The notes below the pieces were generated by a model, which was not told where the DNA came from, searched no databases, and saw only the letters and a list, made by a program, of their open reading frames with translations. The position numbers were made by a program, and so were the translations under genes. Shown here one piece after another: positions 6,786 to 13,056 of a stretch of 13,056 nt of DNA (position 1 is the stretch's first letter; every line of letters begins with the position of its first letter). The stretch comes from Geobacteraceae bacterium (GTDB lineage: Bacteria > Desulfobacterota > Desulfuromonadia > Desulfuromonadales > Geopsychrobacteraceae): NCBI GenBank assembly GCA_027064785.1, contig JAMOPE010000205.1:1-13056 (forward strand). The letters are read 5' to 3'.

Positions 6786-6824
6786 CTGACGGGTTCCGCT
6801 TTTTTGCGGGGCCCGTCAGGTTTT
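6786..6824 (+). terminator. Intrinsic terminator after the OFA transporter
   Basis: CTGACGGG (6786-6793) pairs perfectly with CCCGTCAG (6812-6819). Inside it, TTCCGC pairs with GCGGGG including two G-T pairs, giving a 14-pair stem with a TTTTTT loop, followed by G and TTTT (6821-6824). The tail is short, so some readthrough into the SatP-family gene 20 bases further on is likely. No separate promoter for that gene is evident in the 82-base gap. Confidence 0.8.
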
Positions 6825-6844
6825 AAACGTTCAGGAGAATCGTC

Positions 6845-7453
6845 ATGTCTACAGTTGCCAATCGTGTTTATCAGGATAATTTACCGAGCCTTGGACTTCT
6901 TGCCCTCGCGGTGACTTTGGCAACCTATATCTTGAACCTGAGTAATTACTACCATCCACCGGTGTGTGTCACCGGTGCGATTCTTCTCTTTGGTGGTGCC
7001 ATCCAACTGCTGATTGGTGTCTGGAGCCACAAACAGGGGCGCGTCTGTTCTGCCTGCGCTCTTTTACCCCTCGGAATTTTCTGGCTGTCTTTGATTAGTT
7101 ACGAGGTCTTTCCGGCGATTGGTCTGGGATCTCATCCAAATCAAATCACAATGTTCTCATTTCTCAGCCTCTGGGGATTGTTTCTCGCGGTCTTATTTCT
7201 TGGCAGTTTTCGCCAGAGTGTCGCGATTCAAACCCTCTATGGATTTATGATGTTCTCGTTTGTCGCTTTGGCAATGGATCATCTGCGTGCTGATAATGTT
7301 TTTCTGCTGATTGGTTGCAGCACTGGAATTGTTGCTTCGCTGGTGGCCCTCTATATTGCTCTGGCAGAAAATATGAACCATCTATTTAAACGGACACTTC
7401 TTCCATTGGGAGCGTGGTCGTGTTTTGAAGAGGGTGATGTTGAGGTGGAATAA
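6845..7453 (+). CDS. SatP/YaaH/GPR1-FUN34 family acetate-type transporter
   Basis: A 202-residue inner-membrane protein with six predicted helices, the size and layout of SatP (YaaH, 188 residues), an acetate/succinate-proton transporter. Shared features are an N-terminal PSLGLLALAVTLATYILNLSN segment, FGGAIQLLIGVW in the second helix, GIFWLSLISYEVFP, LWGLFLAVLFLGSF, and the C-terminal ALAENMNHLFKRTLLPLG, which parallels AMGEVLNEQFGRTVLPIG in E. coli. AGGAG at 6833-6837 is seven bases before the ATG. It sits directly after the OFA transporter, which suggests that both handle acetate or related short carboxylates. Divergence from E. coli SatP is considerable, so the family call is firmer than the substrate. 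Confidence 0.8.
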   Translation: MSTVANRVYQDNLPSLGLLALAVTLATYILNLSNYYHPPVCVTGAILLFGGAIQLLIGVWSHKQGRVCSACALLPLGIFWLSLISYEVFPAIGLGSHPNQITMFSFLSLWGLFLAVLFLGSFRQSVAIQTLYGFMMFSFVALAMDHLRADNVFLLIGCSTGIVASLVALYIALAENMNHLFKRTLLPLGAWSCFEEGDVEVE

Positions 7454-7531
7454 CGGTTGAAAAGAATGCCGGTTGTCGCTAGTCTTGGTTAACAGAACAT
7501 CTTTATATTTTTTTGACGGGTTGTTTGAACG

Positions 7532-7936
7532 ATGAATTTGAGTCGACAGATGACATTTTTAGGGTTGGCTGCTCTCGCCTATTACGTTGTCTTACTGGCA
7601 GCGGGGGTGCTCAGTGCTGCCGTGATGCCACAGTTCGTTGTGACCGCAGTTATTTTTCTGTCGTCGGGACGGCTGGTTCGCAGTGGAGCCCGCAAACAAG
7701 CCGATAACGATGACACTGAGGAATCAAAAAAGAAACCCCGTGTAGAGCCTAACTGGGCACTCTGGACGCAGCTTCTCAACTGGGGGATGACCTTGGTCAT
7801 TCTGTCTATTCTGGCTTTATGGGTGATGAAGCCGGTTGGCGTGCCGTTTCTCGAATTCCTCCAGCTGAAATTTTTCCTGGGATTTGTCGATCATGAAGCG
7901 AGTTGGAACTTTGTATCTCAAGTTCCGCCACCGTAA
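7532..7936 (+). CDS. Small membrane protein of unknown function
   Basis: I do not recognise this 134-residue protein. Two hydrophobic stretches at about 5-28 and 32-50 are followed by a charged loop (KQADNDDTEESKKKPRVEPN), a third helix at about 84-101, and an amphipathic tail ending in Pro. It begins 78 bases after the SatP-family gene on the same strand and has no obvious Shine-Dalgarno sequence. It may be an accessory subunit of one of the transporters or an unrelated membrane protein; the sequence does not decide. It is convergent with the response regulator gene, with 23 bases between them. A GGAACTT/AAGTTCC hairpin lies inside its last codons (7905-7926) but lacks a T-run. Confidence 0.6.
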   Translation: MNLSRQMTFLGLAALAYYVVLLAAGVLSAAVMPQFVVTAVIFLSSGRLVRSGARKQADNDDTEESKKKPRVEPNWALWTQLLNWGMTLVILSILALWVMKPVGVPFLEFLQLKFFLGFVDHEASWNFVSQVPPP

Positions 7937-7959
7937 CGCTACGCCCAATGTTTCTCTTT

Positions 7960-9321
7960 TTATACAATGTCCTGCTTACGTAGCCTGTATTTCTTCATCT
8001 TCCGGTAAATCGTTGCCATATTCATGTTGGCTTTTTTTGCCGCTTCCTCAACATTCCCATCGACTGAACTGATCAACTGCCGTAAATAATCGATCTCAAA
8101 ACGGGCCAGCGCATGGTTGTAATCATCGTCATCAAGCGTGTTGCCTTCGATTTCGATAAACTGTGACAGCGTTGCCAAACTGATTTGATCTTCAATTTCA
8201 ACAGTCATGCATGCTTCGATAACATTTTTCAGCTGGCGAATGTTGCCTGGCCAGGCATATTCACTTGCTGCCTGTTGCGCTTCCGCTGAAAATCCTTTGA
8301 TGGCGGTTTTGAACTTTTTATTCTGCTCGCCGATGAAGTGGGCTGCCAGCAGTGAAATATCCTGACGCCGTTGCCGCAGTGGCGGAAGATGGAGGTTGAT
8401 AACATTGAGGCGGTAGAAGAGATCTTCGCGGAATGTTCCGTTTTCGACCTCTTTTTCAAGATCGGAGTTGGTTGCTGAAATCAGCCGGACATCGACCCGT
8501 GTCGGGGTGGTATCGCCGACACGGTGGAACTCCTGTTCCTGCAGAAATCGCAGCAGGGTTTTCTGGACGGTGAGGGGGAGGTTGCCGATTTCATCAAGGA
8601 ACAGTGTGCCGCCATCGGCAGCTTTAAGGAGTCCCTCTTTATCGTTATCAGCACCGGTGAATGCCCCTTTTTTGTGACCAAACAGCTCACTTTCCAGAAC
8701 CGAATCGGGGATTGCCCCGCAGTTGATCGCAACAAATGTTTTGTCTTTTCGTGGCGAATTATAGTGAATGGCCTGAGCAATCAGCTCTTTTCCCGTTCCC
8801 GACTCGCCAGTGATCAATGCTGAGGTGTCACGCACGGCAACTTTCTCAACCTTGTCGAGAAGCTGCTGTAAAATTGTTGATGCGCCGATGATATTGTCAA
8901 AGTTAAACTTCCCGGCAAGTTCATTGCGGAGCTTTTCGTTCTCCGATTTTAACTGATTATGGCTTAAAGCATTGCGCACCCGGTAGAGCAGTTCATCGGG
9001 CTCAAACGGCTTGGTGAGCATATCGTATGCACCACGGCGCAGGGCCTGAATTGACATTTCAACGGTTGCAAAAGCGGTGATCATGATCACCGGGATGTCG
9101 GCTTCAATCGCTTTAATTCGCTGCAAAACCTCAAGCCCGTCGATCCCCGGCATTTTGATATCGCTGATCACCAGATCCCAGATCCCGGGGCGGAATAATT
9201 CCACCGCTTCCAGCGGGTCGTTGAAGGTTCTGACGGCATGACCTTCATCCATCAGGACGGCAGCCATCATCCGGCACAAACCTTCTTCATTATCGATAAC
9301 CATGATTTTTTTAGCGGGCAT
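7960..9321 (-). CDS. NtrC-type sigma-54-dependent response regulator
   Basis: A 453-residue transcription activator. The receiver domain (1-120) has acidic D10, the phosphoacceptor D54 in VISDIKMPG, and K104 in TKPF. The sigma-54 interaction AAA+ domain (about 142-370) has Walker A GESGTGKE at 172-179, an intact GAFTGA sigma-54 contact loop at 219-224, Walker B LFLDE at 240-244, and REDLFYRLNV and WPGNIRQLKN motifs. A Fis-type helix-turn-helix occupies about 420-446 (NVEEAAKKANMNMATIYRKMKKY). The frame stays open to 9546, but the real start is the ATG at 9321 (MPAKKIMVIDNEEG). It has AAAGGAC just upstream and begins 19 bases after the kinase stop; the longer form would read through the kinase gene out of frame. 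It is co-transcribed with the kinase and is the natural candidate to activate the sigma-54 promoter at 5036-5051. Confidence 0.93.
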   Translation of the reverse strand: MPAKKIMVIDNEEGLCRMMAAVLMDEGHAVRTFNDPLEAVELFRPGIWDLVISDIKMPGIDGLEVLQRIKAIEADIPVIMITAFATVEMSIQALRRGAYDMLTKPFEPDELLYRVRNALSHNQLKSENEKLRNELAGKFNFDNIIGASTILQQLLDKVEKVAVRDTSALITGESGTGKELIAQAIHYNSPRKDKTFVAINCGAIPDSVLESELFGHKKGAFTGADNDKEGLLKAADGGTLFLDEIGNLPLTVQKTLLRFLQEQEFHRVGDTTPTRVDVRLISATNSDLEKEVENGTFREDLFYRLNVINLHLPPLRQRRQDISLLAAHFIGEQNKKFKTAIKGFSAEAQQAASEYAWPGNIRQLKNVIEACMTVEIEDQISLATLSQFIEIEGNTLDDDDYNHALARFEIDYLRQLISSVDGNVEEAAKKANMNMATIYRKMKKYRLRKQDIV

Positions 9322-9340
9322 TTTACGTTGTCCTTTTGAC

Positions 9341-11308
9341 TTAATACTCTTCGCGAACCAGCGGCAGGAGTATAATAACCGTTGTCCCCTGACCGGACAC
9401 CGAATCGATTGATATTTCACCACGGTGCATTTCGATGATCTGTTTGGTAATGGCAAGTCCCAGACCTGTGCCGCGTGCTTTGGTGGTAAAGAACGGCTCA
9501 AAGATTTTTTCCAGATTCTCATCAGGAATTCCTTCACCGCTATCACTGAATTCTATCCGCACCCACGTCTCATCTTCAAGCTTTGCACTGACCCTGAGTT
9601 CACTATCCTTGGGCGAGGCTGCCCCTGCATTTAGTAACAGATTGATCGCAACCTGTCGCAACTGATCTCCATCGGCCTGGATCTTTGGAATATCCCCGGC
9701 CAGTTCCTGTTTGATGGTGACGTGGTAGAGGTCGGTATGGTTGCTGGCAAAATCGATGATTTGACGCAATAGTTTCGGGATATCGGTCAATTCAAGAATC
9801 GGTTTCGGTGTCCGGGAATAACTGAGGAGATCCTGAACAATTTTTTTACAGCGTTTACTTTCACGCTTGATCTCATGGATAAAGGTGAAGTTGGGATCAT
9901 CCTCGGGAATCTTTTTTTCGAGATATCCTGCATAACCAAGAATAACACCGAGGGGATTGTTGATTTCGTGGGCGACACCTGACGACAGAACCCCGAGGGA
10001 CGCCATTTTCCCCTGTTGTGCCAACGCCGATTCGAGTTCCTTGTTTTTTTGCAGCATCCGGGTCATCCGGTTAAATGCGATCGCCAGTTCCCCGAGTTCA
10101 TCCCGGCTCTCCACCGGCATCTGCTCGTCGAGCCGTCCCTGTTTAACCCGGCGAATGACAGTGATCATCCGGGCGATGGGATCGGTCAGGACTTTTGAGG
10201 CGAGAAAAACCAGCAGGGCGGCTATCAGTCCAACCACCAGCGGGAGGAGGAGGACGTGCATGGTGATGCGCCACTTTAAATCGTTGGCAGGCTGATAAAA
10301 TTCATCTTCATAACTGCCGACAGCAACGATCCAGTCCCAAGGCTTGTAATAACGGTAGCGGACGATCTTCATCCGTACTTTTTCGTCGTCCGCATTTTTC
10401 CATGGGTAGCGAATCCAGCCGTTTTTATTGTGGATCATCTCAGCAATGAACTTTCGCCCGTTACTGTCCTGCGCATCGATCAGGTTTTTCCCTTCGGCGG
10501 TGGGATGGATTTGCATCACACCGTCACGGGATAGACAGTAGATATATCCGGTTTTTCCAACCTTTTTCTTTTTAATCTGGCGTGCCAGAGTCTGCAGCGA
10601 ATTTTTCTCAAATTCAGGATCATCGTAGGTTTCATCGAGGTAGCCACCGGCGGCAACAATCCAGTCCCATTTACGGCAATAGCGGAAGGCGACAATCTTA
10701 TTACGCGGAGTTTTGTCGCCCAGCTGTTCATTGCGCCACGGATAGATAGTGTAGAGAACTTCACCCGGTGCTGATTTTAGAGCACGCTCGGTTAACTCGC
10801 GGATAAAAAAGCGTCCTCTGCTGTCTTGAGCAGTAATAATATTTTCTTTTTCCCGGGCCGGGTGGGCAGTCAGAATCCCTTTGCTGGTCAGGGCAAATAG
10901 ATAACCGCTGCTACCGATGCTGACGTCCTTAAAACTGTTGCGTGCCGCCTGCATGGCAGCTTTTTCACTGATCAGCCCTTTGGCAACTTGCCGCTGTTGC
11001 TCATTAATAATGGTGTAGGCGAGTTCAACAAGGGTTTTCATTTCTTGGCGGACGATCTTTTTTTTGTCCTGACGATAGACCTCAAACTGACGGTGGTGAC
11101 CATCAAGCAGGTCGAGAGTGAAGCGTGCCATGTGATCGAGATCGGATTTGCTTGCGGCAGTCAGTCCCTCATACGCCTGATTGGTCGCAAAGTAACCAAT
11201 TAACGCTCCACTAAAAAATATTGGGAGCACAACTAGTGGCAGGATAACGACAATTAGTTTCCAGCGAATTTTCAGGTCGCGAAATGGGGTGAAGGCAGGG
11301 GGTTTCAT
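9341..11308 (-). CDS. Sensor histidine kinase with tandem Cache sensor domains
   Basis: A 655-residue inner-membrane kinase. TM1 is at about 17-40. The outside region (41-348) holds a helical dimerisation stretch and two similar Cache_2-like units: [16 protein letters not shown] to [14 protein letters not shown] (about 135-226), and [16 protein letters not shown] to [14 protein letters not shown] (about 254-336). TM2 is at about 349-372 and is followed by HAMP (373-425). The HisKA domain carries the phosphorylated H447 in VAHEINNP. The ATP-binding domain has N560 (N box), DSGEGIP at 589-595, FEPFFTTK, and GTGLGLA at 613-619. Cache domains of this type commonly bind small organic acids. GAGGAA lies just before the ATG at 11308. 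It forms an operon with the response regulator 19 bases downstream and is separated from the divergent GntR gene. Confidence 0.94.
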   Translation of the reverse strand: MKPPAFTPFRDLKIRWKLIVVILPLVVLPIFFSGALIGYFATNQAYEGLTAASKSDLDHMARFTLDLLDGHHRQFEVYRQDKKKIVRQEMKTLVELAYTIINEQQRQVAKGLISEKAAMQAARNSFKDVSIGSSGYLFALTSKGILTAHPAREKENIITAQDSRGRFFIRELTERALKSAPGEVLYTIYPWRNEQLGDKTPRNKIVAFRYCRKWDWIVAAGGYLDETYDDPEFEKNSLQTLARQIKKKKVGKTGYIYCLSRDGVMQIHPTAEGKNLIDAQDSNGRKFIAEMIHNKNGWIRYPWKNADDEKVRMKIVRYRYYKPWDWIVAVGSYEDEFYQPANDLKWRITMHVLLLPLVVGLIAALLVFLASKVLTDPIARMITVIRRVKQGRLDEQMPVESRDELGELAIAFNRMTRMLQKNKELESALAQQGKMASLGVLSSGVAHEINNPLGVILGYAGYLEKKIPEDDPNFTFIHEIKRESKRCKKIVQDLLSYSRTPKPILELTDIPKLLRQIIDFASNHTDLYHVTIKQELAGDIPKIQADGDQLRQVAINLLLNAGAASPKDSELRVSAKLEDETWVRIEFSDSGEGIPDENLEKIFEPFFTTKARGTGLGLAITKQIIEMHRGEISIDSVSGQGTTVIILLPLVREEY

Positions 11309-11354
11309 AATTCCTCAGAGAAAGTCGCAAAACATGTGTGAGTTTATATCATAA

Positions 11355-11374
11355 AGTGGACAAAAAGTGCCACT
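11355..11374. repeat. Short inverted repeat upstream of the kinase gene
   Basis: AGTGG (11355-11359) and CCACT (11370-11374) form an inverted repeat with a 10-base spacer, about 50 bases upstream of the kinase start. On the minus strand it reads TGGCACTTTTTGTCC, which begins like a sigma-54 -24 element but lacks the -12 GC. It could be an operator; evidence is weak. The rest of the 120-base kinase/GntR interval is AT-rich with no other clear element on the kinase side. Confidence 0.2.
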
Positions 11375-11428
11375 AGCTTACCTGTTTTTAAGTGTTTCTG
11401 TGCTCGATATTTTTTTAACTCTTTATTC

Positions 11429-11457
11429 TTGACTTACAAGGCGGCAATGTCTAATGT
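11429..11457 (+). promoter_or_regulatory. Probable sigma-70 promoter of the GntR-family gene
   Basis: TTGACT (11429-11434) matches the -35 consensus in five of six positions. It is followed by a 17-base spacer and TAATGT (11452-11457), a modest -10. The -10 lies within the 26-base palindrome, so a protein bound there would block transcription. This reading makes the TTG at 11429 a -35 box and not a start codon. Confidence 0.5.
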
Positions 11458-11471
11458 CGACATTAGACATT
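11446..11471. repeat. Perfect 26-base palindrome, probable GntR operator
   Basis: Each 13-base half reads AATGTCTAATGTC on its own strand, with no spacer and no mismatch; the centre is between 11458 and 11459 (TGTC/GACA). It overlaps the candidate -10 and lies 20 bases before the ATG at 11492. Regulators of this family bind as dimers to palindromes with GT..AC cores and often repress themselves. The half-site also contains the repeated word TGTC twice (TGTCTAATGTC), so two dimers may bind. Confidence 0.65.
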
Positions 11472-11491
11472 GGGAGGAAGTTGCTAGCGTT

Positions 11492-12136
11492 ATGGTATTT
11501 GTTAAAAAAACTTATAAAGACCAGGTTGTTGACCATGTTTATCGGCTTTTGCTGAAAGGCGAATTGTGTCCGGGAGATCAGTTAAAGGAGACCCTGCTGG
11601 CAGAGCAGATGGGGATCAGTCGGGCTCCGATTCGTGAGGCTATGAAAGAGTTGATCATGATTGGCCTGGTCGATTATCGCCCCCAAGTGGGTAATTTTAT
11701 CCCGGTTTTTTCTCCCAAACAGATTATAGATAGTTATACGACCCGTGGTGTTCTTGAGGGCTACGCAGCCATGAATGCATGTGATCAATTTTCTGTTGAA
11801 GAAATTGATAAACTCGAAAATTTGACCGATCAAATGGAGAGTTATGCAGCAAAAAAGAATCATAAGATGGTCATCGAGGCTGGCGGAGAATTTCACGACC
11901 TGCTGATCAGTAAGTGTGACAATGTTCAACTTCTTGAATATACAGACAGGCTGAGCCTGAAGCTGCATATTCTATTCTATAAATATTGGGGCAAACTCTA
12001 TAGCCCAGCTGAAATAGGGAGTCGGCATCGGGAAATTGTCGAAAGTGTAAAAGCACAGGATCTGGATACGATTGAAAAAGTGGTTCGTCAGCATTATGTC
12101 GAAACCGGATCAAAAATAGCAAATATCGGAGATTAA
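11492..12136 (+). CDS. GntR-family transcription regulator, FCD (FadR-like) subfamily
   Basis: A 214-residue DNA-binding regulator if it starts at ATG 11492. An N-terminal winged helix (about 8-72) has the family pattern GELCPGDQLKETLLAEQMGISRAPIREAMKEL. An all-helical FCD ligand domain (about 76-205) follows, with the likely metal triad H135 (EFHDLL), H179 (SRHREI) and H201 (RQHYVE), plus D80. FCD regulators usually sense small organic acids or amino-acid derivatives. GGAGG at 11473-11477 is 14 bases from this ATG, longer than ideal. The frame is open back to a TTG at 11429, and an ATG at 11447 with AAGG upstream is the main alternative, but both extensions would run through the promoter and palindrome. 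The aminomutase gene follows after 80 bases without a terminator, so the two are probably one operon. Confidence 0.88.
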   Translation: MVFVKKTYKDQVVDHVYRLLLKGELCPGDQLKETLLAEQMGISRAPIREAMKELIMIGLVDYRPQVGNFIPVFSPKQIIDSYTTRGVLEGYAAMNACDQFSVEEIDKLENLTDQMESYAAKKNHKMVIEAGGEFHDLLISKCDNVQLLEYTDRLSLKLHILFYKYWGKLYSPAEIGSRHREIVESVKAQDLDTIEKVVRQHYVETGSKIANIGD

Positions 12137-12216
12137 TGGATTCAGGGGCAAACTTACCCTTGAAGGATTATAACTTAACACGCGCAGATTAAGCCGAAAA
12201 CGGTACGGAGGAAAAG

Positions 12217-13056
12217 ATGGCAGAAGAATGGGTCAAGCAGATGCAGAACGAGGTTAACACCCTTGAGAAACTGGAAAAATACATCAACGTGACAGATGAC
12301 GAGAGGGAGGCAATCACCACCCTGAAAACTAAATGGGGCACGACTCCATACTTTGCGTCATTGATGGATAAGGACGATCCAAAATGTCCAATTCGGATGC
12401 AGGTAATCCCGTCGATGAATGAGAAGGTCAATGAATACGGGATGGATAACTATCTGGTGTGGAAAGAAAATCGCGCTACCGAGGAAGTGCGTCCTGACAG
12501 TATTGCTCGCCAGTATAAAGATCGTATCGCATTCACCGTTATCGAAGTTTGCGGTGTTTACTGTCGTCATTGCTTCCGTCGGGAAATTGTTACCGAGGAT
12601 GATCTGCAACTGCGCTTTGACGTAGAAGAAGGTCTGGCATGGATTCGCGAGCACAGTGAAATTCGCGACGTCCTGATCACCGGGGGCGATCCGCTGCTGT
12701 TGTCGGATGATAAGCTGGAATATTTGATCACCAGCCTGCGTGAGATTCCCCATATTGAAATGATTCGTATCGGGTCCCGTTTGCCGATCGTGCTGCCACA
12801 ACGGATCACTGATGGACTTATGAAGGCTATCGGTGGCTTTCATCGGGTCCCCGTCTGGATCAACACCCAGTGCAACAACGCGAAGGAGCTTACCGAAGAG
12901 ACCGAAAAAGCCATCTACAAGCTGATGGGCGGTGGTATCAATGTCGGTAACCAGGCGGTTCTGCTCAAAGGGATTAATGATAATGTTCCAGCATTCCGGG
13001 AACTGCACCAGAAACTGTTGCGCACCAGAATCCGCCCCTATTACGTTTTCTACTGT
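12217..13056 (+). CDS. kamA: KamA-family radical-SAM amino acid 2,3-aminomutase (3' end missing)
   Basis: The gene runs off the right edge; 280 codons are visible. ATG 12217 is preceded by GGAGGAAAAG with good spacing. The radical SAM iron-sulfur motif is C112-GVY-C116-RH-C119. Other family segments are DVLITGGDPLLLSDDKLEYLI, IRIGSRLPIVLPQRIT, VWINTQCNN, GINVGNQAVLLKGINDN and RIRPYYVFYC, all alignable with clostridial lysine 2,3-aminomutase. These enzymes use SAM, a 4Fe-4S cluster and PLP to move an alpha-amino group to the beta carbon. The PLP lysine and both substrate-choosing residues lie beyond the window, so lysine and glutamate remain open as substrates. If lysine, roles would be beta-lysine osmolyte synthesis (ablA-type) or lysine breakdown. 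Linkage to the GntR gene suggests induction by a metabolite. Confidence 0.85.
   Translation, partial: MAEEWVKQMQNEVNTLEKLEKYINVTDDEREAITTLKTKWGTTPYFASLMDKDDPKCPIRMQVIPSMNEKVNEYGMDNYLVWKENRATEEVRPDSIARQYKDRIAFTVIEVCGVYCRHCFRREIVTEDDLQLRFDVEEGLAWIREHSEIRDVLITGGDPLLLSDDKLEYLITSLREIPHIEMIRIGSRLPIVLPQRITDGLMKAIGGFHRVPVWINTQCNNAKELTEETEKAIYKLMGGGINVGNQAVLLKGINDNVPAFRELHQKLLRTRIRPYYVFYC

Noticed and set aside
6791..6807. Possible sigma-54 promoter before the SatP-family gene (GGG...TTTTTTGC)
   Set aside because: GG and GC are 12 or more bases apart instead of 10, and the bases are fully explained by the terminator hairpin.
7905..7926. GGAACTT/AAGTTCC hairpin at the end of the small membrane protein gene as a bidirectional terminator
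   Set aside because: There is no T-run on either side, and the stem lies within coding sequence.
9322..9546. N-terminal extension of the response regulator (open frame to an ATG at 9546)
   Set aside because: It overlaps the 3' end of the kinase gene in another frame, and the receiver domain begins right after the ATG at 9321, which has its own AAAGGAC ribosome-binding site.
11326..11333. TTTTGC half-site near the kinase start as an autoregulatory activator site
   Set aside because: Only one half is present, with no inverted partner at the four-base spacing; such short words are expected by chance.
11356..11375. Possible sigma-54 promoter for the kinase on the minus strand (TGGCACTTTTTGTCC)
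   Set aside because: The -24 half fits, but the -12 element is CC in place of GC at the required distance, so the invariant part is missing.

Overview
The window looks like chromosomal DNA of a Desulfuromonadales-type deltaproteobacterium (Desulfuromonas/Pelobacter/Geobacter relatives). This is inferred from gene content: a clpS-clpA-aat cluster, a sigma-54 two-component system with Cache sensors, OFA- and SatP-family carboxylate transporters, and a KamA-family aminomutase. No rRNA, tRNA, CRISPR array, insertion sequence or phage gene was seen, and nothing suggests a genomic island.

Layout. (1) 1-1365: the 5' end of a probable rmuC gene on the minus strand, a YkgJ-type cysteine-cluster protein on the plus strand, and a small unrecognised membrane protein on the minus strand. 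(2) 1458-4738: a tight operon clpS-clpA-aat, which covers tagging, recognition and unfolding in the bacterial N-degron pathway (ClpP is not in the window). It ends in a hairpin terminator overlapping the aat stop codon. (3) 4739-5088: a 350-base regulatory region with a near-consensus sigma-54 promoter (-24/-12) and three copies, two good and one degenerate, of an inverted repeat TTTTGCA-N4-TGCAAAA upstream of it. (4) 5089-7936: an OFA-family MFS transporter with an unusual N-terminal cysteine module, a terminator, a SatP/YaaH/GPR1-family acetate-type transporter, and a small unknown membrane protein. (5) 11308-7960, minus strand: a histidine kinase with two tandem Cache-like sensor units, then an NtrC-type response regulator with an intact sigma-54-contacting GAFTGA loop. 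(6) 11429-13056: a GntR/FCD-type repressor gene whose promoter carries a perfect 26-base palindrome, followed by the first 280 codons of a KamA-family radical-SAM aminomutase cut off by the window end.

How the parts probably work together. The kinase/regulator pair is convergent with the transporter cluster. Its regulator is the kind of protein that must act at a sigma-54 promoter, and the only good one in the window lies before the OFA transporter, with repeated palindromes at enhancer distances. The simplest model is that an extracytoplasmic small carboxylate is sensed by the Cache domains and switches on its own uptake system. The GntR repressor probably controls itself and the aminomutase downstream. 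Both circuits are inferences from sequence and gene order.

The most interesting items are the complete-looking sensor/activator/enhancer/promoter/transporter circuit, the cysteine module fused to the transporter with a second strong ribosome-binding site before the canonical transporter start, and the 26-base palindrome across the GntR promoter.
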